DNA of 64,000 nt from DASXUX01 sp036504595 (lineage in GTDB: Bacteria > Planctomycetota > SZUA-567 > H5-PLA8). The notes under the pieces are model-generated. The model saw only the letters and a list, made by a program, of their open reading frames with translations. It did no database searches and had not been told where the DNA came from. The DNA lies in assembly GCA_036504595.1 (NCBI GenBank), contig DASXUX010000043.1, positions 61,967-125,966 of the forward strand, in the 5' to 3' direction. Positions 61,101 through 64,000 of this stretch are shown in pieces (position 1 is the first letter of the stretch; every line of letters begins with the position of its first letter). The position numbers were made by a program, and so were the translations under genes.

Positions 61101-64000
61101 TCGATCTCGCCGGAGGGAACTGGACCGCATCGGCGTGGTTCAACGGCTTGTATCCCTCCGCCTCCTGGCGGACTCTCTTCCGCGGCAATGTGGCCGACCA
61201 TCAGGTCATAGTCGAAACCGGCACCAGCCGCTTGGGGTGCTATGACAATGCGAGCGGCAGTTTCCGTCCGTCCGGGTACGACGTGACCGTTGGCGGCGTG
61301 ACGACGGGCTGGCATCAGCTCACCGCGGTCGGCAGCGGCGGGACGACGACCATGTATATCGATGGCGTATTGGCAGGAACCTGCGACCGGCAGAGTCTGG
61401 CGGATATCTATTCCGTGGGGAATTGGGGCGGGTCGCAGGCGTTCGCCCAGTTCATCGACGAAGTCTACATCTACCAGAGCGCGCTGACGCCCGCGCAGGT
61501 GGCGCAGCTCTACACGGCCACCAACGGAAACCTGCCGCCTGGCACGACGGTCCAGATCAACGGAATCGGACGCCTCGATCTTAACGGCGCCACGCAGTCC
61601 GTCGCCTCGCTGACGGGCGCTGCGGGAACACAGGTTCTGCTGGGCGGCGGTTCGTTGACGACCGGCGCCAATAACGTCTCCACGCTTTTTGCCGGGAACA
61701 TTGGCGACACGGGCGGCGGACAACTGACCAAGATCGGCACCGGCACCTTCGAGATCACCGGCAACAATACCTACACGGGCGCGACGTCCATCAACGGCGG
61801 CGTGCTGCGGATTTCCAGCGCAACGGCGATCCCCGATACGGGCGCCATAAATCTTGCAGACACGGCCGGGGTAGAACTGAACATCAACGTGCCAGCCGGA
61901 AAGACGCTCGGTTCGCTGAACGGCGGCGGGGCGCTTGGCGGCAACGTGACCCTTACCGGCGGCAATCTGACGTTGGGCGATGCGACGAACACCGCCGTCT
62001 TCAGCGGAGTGATCAGCGGACCGGCCGGTTTGATCAAGGTCGGCGCCGGCACGCAGACGCTCACTGGGCTGAACACTTTTGCCGGCGATACGACCATCAG
62101 CAACGGCACGGTCAAGCTCTCAGCGCCTGTGTCCGGAAGCGTTCTGTGGCTCGACGCGAATGACGCATCCACCATGACGGTCGCTGGCGGCAAGGTCACG
62201 CAGTGGCGGGACAAGTTGGGCGGTCCGGATCAAGTGGCTCAAGGTACCGTTGCCAACCAGCCGGCCGTAACGCCTAATGCCGTGAACGGCTTGCCGGCCG
62301 TGCATTTTACGAATCCAAACTACCTTACCAATGCCAGCAACTACGCCGCGCCGGTGACGATCTTTGCCGTGTCGCGCTATACCGGCGGCTCCAATCAGCG
62401 CGTTGTGGCTTCCGCGAGCGGCAATTGGCTGTTCGGCCACCATGGGGGGTCGATTGATCGCGCATATTTCGAAGGCTGGGTCTACCAGCCGAACGCCGGC
62501 GCGGGCACCACGCCGGCCGTCTACAGCGGGGTGATCCAAGGGGCAGGACTGAACTCGTCCTTCTATAAGAACGGGACGTTGTTGGCCGCCAACACGGGCG
62601 GAACGACCGGTTTCACCGGGCTGGAACTAGGCGGCTGGAATGGAGCTGCCGAGACATCCGATTGTGACGTCGCCGAAGTGCTGATCTACAAGCGGGTGCT
62701 GAGCGCTTCGGAACGGCAGCGCGTAGAGGCCTATCTGCTCGACAAGTGGATGGGGCAGCCGTACCTCGCCAACGTACTGCCGGCGACCAGCAACGTGCGC
62801 ATCGCCGCTACTGGAAAGCTGGATCTTGGCGGCGTCACTCAGACGGTCGCCTCCATTGCCGACAGCGGTGCCAGCGGCGGGCAGATCGCCAACAGCGTGG
62901 TAGCCGTTCCGTCAATCTTAACTGTCAACGCGGGCGCCGGGACGCTTACTTACAGCGGTACGATCAGCGATGCGATATCGATAGTGAAGAACGATCCCTC
63001 AACACTGATTCTGGCCGGGGCCAATACCTACACGGGCACCACCACGCTGTCAGACGGAACCCTGCAGATCGGCAACGGGGGCACGACCGGCACGCTGGGC
63101 ACCGGCGACACGACCATCAACAACAACCGAACCCTCGTCTTTGACCATGCCGTGCCAGGCACATGCACTTACGCGGGCAGGATCAGCGGCGCGGGGTCTT
63201 TGGTCAAGAACGGCAGCGGCACATTGGTGCTCGGCAATTCGAGCCGCTACACGGGCGCCACGAACATCAATGCGGGCACGCTCAGGCTGCAGAATCCTGC
63301 GCCGGCGCCGGTCGGCGGCACGGAGTTCTGGCTGGACGCGAGCGCGGCGGCCACGCTGAGCATGTCTGGCGGCAAGGTCAGCCAGTGGACTGATCGCACG
63401 TCCAATGGGATGAATGCCAATCAAGGAACGGCGGCTAGCCAGCCCACGCTGCTGTATGGCGCACTGAATGGTTTGCCGGTTGTTGATTTCGCGGCGCCGG
63501 GTTCCGGCCTGTGGATGCAGTTCAATGCCAATATTGCCGACATCCGATCGGTCTTCTGGGTTCTGAAAGGCGGCAGCTTCTTGCTGGGAAGCACGGGAGC
63601 CTACGATTTCCATCGCGGCGGGCCAGGCAACGGGACGGGTGTGACGGATAAGCTTTGGGAAGGGGCACCCAACAATTGGACGAGCGGCAACATCCGTGGT
63701 GGGCAGACGTACCTGAATGGAACGCCAGTCGACGGCACAGCGACTCCACTGCCAGCCGCGTACTCGATCGTGGATGTGATCACGGCCGGAAATGTCCAAG
63801 CCAATGCGCTTTGCAACGACAGAGGTATCGGCGCGAGGATTGGCGGACAGCAAATCGCCGAAATCGTGATCTACAACTCGGCCCTCACGGACGCTCAGCG
63901 GCGGCAGAACGAACTCTATCTTGCGTGCAAGTGGTTCGGCATCTTGCCCACGACGACGCCGGTGCGACTGCTGGCGGGCGCGACGCTGGACGTCAACGGC
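46169..64000 (+). CDS. Giant secreted beta-repeat protein with lectin-like domains (right end beyond window)
   Basis: One open frame from ATG 46169 to the window edge, 5,944 codons without a stop. The frame was checked at six spread points. Signal peptide MLRRTNVRWSVCAVVLLIGV, cleaved near VQA. The bulk consists of autotransporter-associated beta-strand repeats (pattern LTKxGxGTLTLSGxNTYTG, then TTxNxGTLQ), at least eighteen times. Inserted domains: PA14-like (about residues 254-361 and 1028-1171), W-x-x-G type segments (833-930, 1656-1701, 2711-2771), LamG-like (2834-3029, 4911-5114) and a WLDA-type lectin-like domain (3203-3411, 5318-5531, 5711-5928). A compact run of about 71-residue units lies at 3483-3875. 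Probably exported to the surface; ligand unknown. The C-terminal anchor lies outside the window. Confidence 0.88.
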   Translation, partial: MLRRTNVRWSVCAVVLLIGVLATAEVQAASYAWNGSTSTVWSQPLNWTPNGVPANGDSVTLTSAAVPNLPTGLDITRSLAGLTFDINATGSINIVSLGGNSLTINAGGVTVQAGNHSIAANVALGAGQTWTLATNLSISGVLSSTGAVAFVKDGAGTLTLSNNNTVSGTIAVNNGVLQGNCSTTAKNFGTSAITLNGGTLALQPTAARTLGVTSKYIATGGTGNTPTIDFGGAAIVGSPSAQTAGVTNAGAVNTAFKFDNFPFFPGGPTTNFAAEWAGQLQINTPGLYTFDTNSDDGSRLWVDGILLCCNDGGHGGQDARNIVNLTSGLHYVRVQWCDGNGGYIEDFRYNGPDTNNAEVNIPFSVLSIPDPIVLGNAITVNGTSTLQLLGGNFTQVGLGALTLNANAVLNTVGDASKTINFTGTVLNGAAATMTLNAGTNVNPGVMNNGANTVTLTKKGVGALFMDNTASATTTTNTTLDIQQGRLIVRPSNGAASGTNNPLGAATVQLNGGSMVLDTKVSNPTLNNAINVVASSMIETWYDALNITLSGAINISNGQTLTINTSAGTPQATGGDLTLSGVISGQGNLVKNASYFGFTNSPGVLVVSNGANTFSGITTQNIGTLQVTGRLGTNSGVTVNGGTLQITTAGTLSNAASAVTINSGGTLLISNTGALGAWATPGSVTLNPGGVFTIDNTSSNADRIPNNCNLIFNGGTFNMTSQAAATSTETVGNITFNGGASTIALTSTTTFNCQLTASATPANANGGTLNFARTNGTTGTANFFFTGGTAGWNQPWEAVTQAGTTAPGVYDVANGLIQSAAAGYRYTIAGTAVTPASWGAATTWDGGTVVPLATDNVIVRHVITLDGARTANSVWFDGSVANGGTTSPEIRTGTGGPLTVSSGLIQVSGAAAPTISANVDGNASGMVVDHFSSASAIISGIINNATSLTKGGSGTLRLAGKNTYAGPTTITGGVLEVVGGPLTTDSPLSTGNIVLNGGTLKVLPGAVGRYEGLEARAFNGAGVDLTTDVDIASVLPPNVPTFTRAAFGQPIDYPANADGTIAAIYNTTVGAAAGQLNDAYRLIYYGYFTTTAAGTYTFFVSANDDRGFFWIDLSGNGTFETANSELITAVAMPNGNTTANTVNLAAGTTYRVAFGVRDGGGGSGVVVRFADPGGLLSYVRPLTQPGRWTFDGVGPGNFSGNGVVVGSLGGTIDVAAGPGARFGGLDLTAGGTLRTTGNPGTGNIADAVRFEGTVTLPAAGNVALNVENAAGNMADLALTGKVTGNGGLTKLGNGTLYLSNSTNDYAGTTNVNVGYVSVTANNALGGTASGTVVASGACLFFPDGVSYTTSEPLLLAGQGPGNAAGALRARGGPVTFSGPITYAADTRIQEDCTTLTLNGAINAGAFTTWFEVATPNGFTGNITISAPGSFAGTGLLQKQNAGQLFFTGPNPAFTGYVWCLGGIVQANAAGTLGSPSAITFSAGTLQATGNSVLCSGSAITVNGGTLLVSGNGSLGAPSSITMNAGTTLNFDNTSVNANRIVDTCPLIFNTASFTMSAPAASSMVETVGPITFGGLTSTLTLNPNGAFNCQLITTAIPAQNNGAIVNFVRPNPTPGIPYFHFTPGTPATNLPWATVNGVPSTYNGAGTGGLGLIAAVGGFTTVNNGDWGTGSTWSTGTVPTANDNVTVRHVVTLSANQVVNAVYFDGSTVSPAVPGTTSPQINGAGLALTVASGQIMVSNPAMPTIGANLNFGSSESVITQNSTALMTISGAISNGAPAGLAKLGTGPLLFSGTTPNTYTGTTTLLVGKLILGKSAGVNAIGGDLTICTAANWASAANGVELAASEQIPDSAVVHFTGTDWCGFRPKGFTETVAGLDSPAGKGVIENYGQNQGGPANNGTVIVGGPGVYYYNGYIRDYDAGGTVSLVNLTVNGGVQALAGAVVTYGGTTTIGPSGTLRLGSHDVLPDGVGRGDVVLNGVLDTYGYNDTINGLSGSGVIDNTGPTATCVISVGGNNRTTTFAGSMQNTSGWLVLSKTGTGTLTLTGASTNGALNTPVPTTVNAGTLSFTGNNRLSPYTYLNMANVAGAIVDLNGTSQMVRYLAGGGGTGGLITNTSATQSVLTLDQRNCGAPTFAGTLGGNLRLAAQNSTTKNTDAQAFTGTNTFTGGVLINNGHLRFGSDVSIGAVPAVFDPANVTIQNGGAFQNNNSTVTTIANRGFVLAAGDAAFYAGWAQAVTINGVISGPGRLVKQDAQPLILNAANTFTGDTLFATASEVRIGHNLALQNSTVDGNGQAGPLNVTTPAAVIGGLKGTGLTVNNPVQLSIGNNNQNTTFGGVLAGLGSIIKIGTGTLTLSGNASTFTGDATISQGSIIATGGLLGPNPVTSALGNPQIAGRQIVVGSGTTLQFANNDVFGNAVSTPKSTLVIQGTATTTGSFFNTFGPVTFNGGTLTGTNGANANYNLYSFTAPVSVRGSAPSAITVFAGTNNGIHLLSPSVTFDVADVTGDANPDLTISANIINQYNAGPAAGPLKTGMGTLLLNGSSTYTGVTAVSGGTLRLGGNLDTLTGTTGINVTSATLEVDDSAATALRNRIPNACPVNLSSAILKITAGANVTYAESIGVMSLLSGSSSVILNANAAGMDAQLTTSNLAFSGGLLDLTRNSAGGQNPNLFATQVNGAAPVNGMSLPAATVSGMPAIYSTAADDGVIASTSGGNIAYSWNAGNWDAAGMWSSDPLVYTAIVPGPTPTGKDVYIRHALTMNVSDNVRTLNFLSGGTGIAAGGGTLTVNSGAIAVSDPAVAPTIACPVVLGAGGTVIQNSAGALTITGAISNAATATPEVLYWPLDGNANDSTPNGNTGVLSGGTSWVAGKVGAQALQVDGINGYVSNAAVNGLAATGNVAHTITAWVKVNAYPAVRSWIALFGPAANGSHHWLLLPTGATQLGVYGGNQLAPTLPLGQWKHVAMTSDGTTLRCYIDGVLFGSVAANFNYPAGKPLAVGQPQGADNYFNGIVDDLRIYSRALSSAEVAAVCGGLTKSGPGTLVLSPGGNNTYTGPTVIAAGVLQADTAGALNATSGATVQSGAALNMNASVGAVPLSLSGSGVANSGAIRNIAGANTYGGVVTLNANTIINSDAGSLTVNGMISGSSNLTIGGAGDVTTNAPVILGTGGLTKVGSGTHLLAGGSSYTGTTSVNAGTLKLAPPAGAPPVPGYLVWLDATDAASVGVALGSPVSQWSDKSGGARHFSQGVAANQPIYTANAIFGKPALRFDGGATNAVADRLYSAAAISTQTVFIVNTSITYVNLRGIFGQHNADFGIRMASATDWQHPGNGADYTNPGGSAMYIDGVAGTSFGGQGIPHVLTAARSAVSSIQTAIGNYWNLDGRAFNGDIGEVLIYGGALTATQRQAVEAYLMGKWMGGLPVGTVQIASGATLDLNGTSPIVGALIGASGATITNTSLANNSTLTANQALNTTFAGIVQDGLTKTAALTKLGAGTLILSGNNTHTGGTTVTAGTLQVGSGGNTGTLGAAAGAVTDSAAIVFNRNDNPVVGNVIGGTGTLTQAGSGTVILTGANTYSGVTTINANGALQVGNGAAVGTLGAGAVTDNGLLIFNRSDNISIGTTISGAGNLTQAGAGTGTLILIANNSYLGTTTINNGATLQLGAGAAVGWVGAGPVIDNGLLVVNRSDNVVLSIDLRGTGGLQETGAGILTLTGTNTYSGTTTIDATRTLQVGNNGILGTLGTGPVVANGTLILNRSDSFAVTNDISGPVGGIVTKSVGLTATLTGNNTNFLGPVNVNAGTLQIGNGGTAGTLGTGTVTVAANCFLAFNRSDALSVTSTLAGAGAVTQAGAGTTNLGGGAANTYTGATTINAGTLQVGKATPWAAGSPLTMNGGRLDLNNFSVTVGSLAGTAGTIDTGVAGAVTLTANQAGNTTFAGLIQNGAGTVALAKQAAGILILSGNNTYGGGTNLSGGTLQIGLGGTTGWLGTGNVTTVAGVTLVLNRSDLVTLTNLVTGGGNLTQAGAGTLDLPSTGYVFGDVTINNNGALEFIGTSTATATNLYIGQYIGGTVNISGTAAVTITNNLDVGYVAGGTLNQTGGTLTCSGGAADHLMVGFAAGETSFYNLSAGTLSLPTAYLRVGYNGSGVCNVTGGTINSGSNIYVGANNVASAMNISGGTVNAPYIGVSPGNSSGNTLNVSGTAAITVGNLFAGEGSGFSGTIQQAGGAITVNGQVRIGHWPNNVSTYTMTGGTLTLTAVPGANPFAAAEQNGALYLGVDGTGVMNQSGGTITTPALVLDNRGDTPAGTDTYTMTGGTLVLGSWGIQANASTQINLGGGTVAASASWTSTRPMTLTGTNGNVVFDNRGTANAITLSGVLSGAGALNKTDSVGTGTLTLGGLNTYTGNVTVNRGTLASTVGNLGGNTALGQNNTVTVNAGATLDVGGVNGTANQLGASEKNTVTINGGTLNFSLTGASTQDGCYMGTLNLNGATVTSTTGAGPRFGYSHGNGLVTATGADSTWSAPLWLVFQAGVSMTIDTTANLAISGIIRDYPALTGVPLIKNGTGTVTLAGANTYIGTTTLNAGTLLVNGSLASGAGVTANGGVLGGTGTINEAVSLTGAAATISPGSPVATPGMLSTGSVALNGNFTVQLNGSTAGSGYDQLKVTGGVNLAGCALNLTVGFVPPVAQYIIIDNDGADAVSGTFTGLPEGASLTVSGRDFTISYVGGTGNDVVLTRTIQSYQWAGAGGDDNWTTGLNWVGGLAPGVGDSLSFGQVGAGRKATSTNDFAAGSPFNTIRFTDSGYTLSGNPIILRGGALAMDNSVAGVNTVNLNLTMSAASTINCAAGGTLNLNGTVNNGGFLLDFAANGDIAASKGISGAGGLTKDGAGTLSLSGPGIYGGATIINDGLLRLAAPVAVPPGYAAYYSFDSMAGPSNVSNGGSLGTLKNGLLSGSAAISPAGFLGSCMAVPSQTGFMAINLTGGRGVDLAGGNWTASAWFNGLYPSASWRTLFRGNVADHQVIVETGTSRLGCYDNASGSFRPSGYDVTVGGVTTGWHQLTAVGSGGTTTMYIDGVLAGTCDRQSLADIYSVGNWGGSQAFAQFIDEVYIYQSALTPAQVAQLYTATNGNLPPGTTVQINGIGRLDLNGATQSVASLTGAAGTQVLLGGGSLTTGANNVSTLFAGNIGDTGGGQLTKIGTGTFEITGNNTYTGATSINGGVLRISSATAIPDTGAINLADTAGVELNINVPAGKTLGSLNGGGALGGNVTLTGGNLTLGDATNTAVFSGVISGPAGLIKVGAGTQTLTGLNTFAGDTTISNGTVKLSAPVSGSVLWLDANDASTMTVAGGKVTQWRDKLGGPDQVAQGTVANQPAVTPNAVNGLPAVHFTNPNYLTNASNYAAPVTIFAVSRYTGGSNQRVVASASGNWLFGHHGGSIDRAYFEGWVYQPNAGAGTTPAVYSGVIQGAGLNSSFYKNGTLLAANTGGTTGFTGLELGGWNGAAETSDCDVAEVLIYKRVLSASERQRVEAYLLDKWMGQPYLANVLPATSNVRIAATGKLDLGGVTQTVASIADSGASGGQIANSVVAVPSILTVNAGAGTLTYSGTISDAISIVKNDPSTLILAGANTYTGTTTLSDGTLQIGNGGTTGTLGTGDTTINNNRTLVFDHAVPGTCTYAGRISGAGSLVKNGSGTLVLGNSSRYTGATNINAGTLRLQNPAPAPVGGTEFWLDASAAATLSMSGGKVSQWTDRTSNGMNANQGTAASQPTLLYGALNGLPVVDFAAPGSGLWMQFNANIADIRSVFWVLKGGSFLLGSTGAYDFHRGGPGNGTGVTDKLWEGAPNNWTSGNIRGGQTYLNGTPVDGTATPLPAAYSIVDVITAGNVQANALCNDRGIGARIGGQQIAEIVIYNSALTDAQRRQNELYLACKWFGILPTTTPVRLLAGATLDVNG
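56615..58200 (+). repeat. Tandem repeats of about 71 residues inside the giant gene
   Basis: Successive units start near 56615, 56827, 57038, 57250, 57467 and 57685, spaced 211-218 bp, with a related unit from 57988. Each unit has LTQAGxGTxxLTGxNTYxG, then GTLGxGxV and a conserved NRSDN-like stretch (FNRNDN, FNRSDN, VNRSDN, LNRSDS, FNRSDA, LNRSDL). This is the most regular part of the protein. Confidence 0.8.

Noticed and set aside
1..64000. tRNA and rRNA genes
   Set aside because: Intergenic gaps were read for TPsiC-type arms and cloverleafs; none was convincing.

Overview
The window looks like chromosomal DNA of a GC-rich, Gram-negative-type bacterium, most likely from the PVC group (Planctomycetota, Verrucomicrobiota or Lentisphaerota). 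This is inferred from the gene content, not from a marker gene: a GH172 (DUF2961) protein beside two LamG/GH32-type proteins, secreted SGNH and PKD proteins, a Hanks-type kinase, and one giant secreted beta-repeat protein. No rRNA, tRNA, CRISPR array, prophage or transposase was seen.

Layout. 0-6 kb (minus strand): a lone HicB-like antitoxin, ftsK, a small conserved unknown and a GspF/PilC-type secretion membrane protein. 6-15 kb: a sugar-related block, with a membrane-anchored helical protein and a GH172 protein on the minus strand, diverging from two paralogous GH32-like secreted proteins on the plus strand that flank a hicAB module. 15-18 kb: rnpA-yidD-yidC (minus), diverging from a Ser/Thr kinase. 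19-30 kb (minus): an FtsX-type permease behind a Phd/RelE-type toxin-antitoxin pair, a secreted PKD protein, carB and a small, possibly frameshifted unknown. 30-38 kb: a multi-PAS hybrid histidine kinase (plus), then an ankyrin protein and rlmN (minus). 38-46 kb (plus): an SGNH hydrolase, then a complete branched-chain amino acid type ABC transporter (livJHMGF) ending in a phenylacetate-CoA-ligase-like gene. 46.2 kb to the right edge: a single open frame of at least 5,944 codons encoding a secreted protein built from autotransporter-type beta-strand repeats, PA14-like, LamG-like and other lectin-like domains.

The most unusual aspect is the number of small dispersed repeats. At least eight kinds of short palindromic or low-complexity elements lie between genes. 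One of them, a 46-bp palindrome, also sits in frame inside five genes (both GH32-like genes, the FtsX permease, the histidine kinase and rlmN). Its arm sequence varies between copies while the two arms stay complementary. A second remarkable locus, 30055-30286, is an array of seven small perfect hairpins with different stems and similar loops, arranged as a larger inverted repeat. A third, 35004-35410, is a 149-bp tandem repeat built from modules found singly elsewhere in the window. All three convergent gene junctions in the window contain such repeats.

Functional picture: the GH172/GH32-like cluster suggests fructose-containing (or arabinofuranose-like) glycans as substrate. The liv transporter plus aryl-CoA ligase suggests uptake and activation of amino-acid or aromatic-acid compounds. 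The giant lectin-rich protein probably acts at the cell surface.
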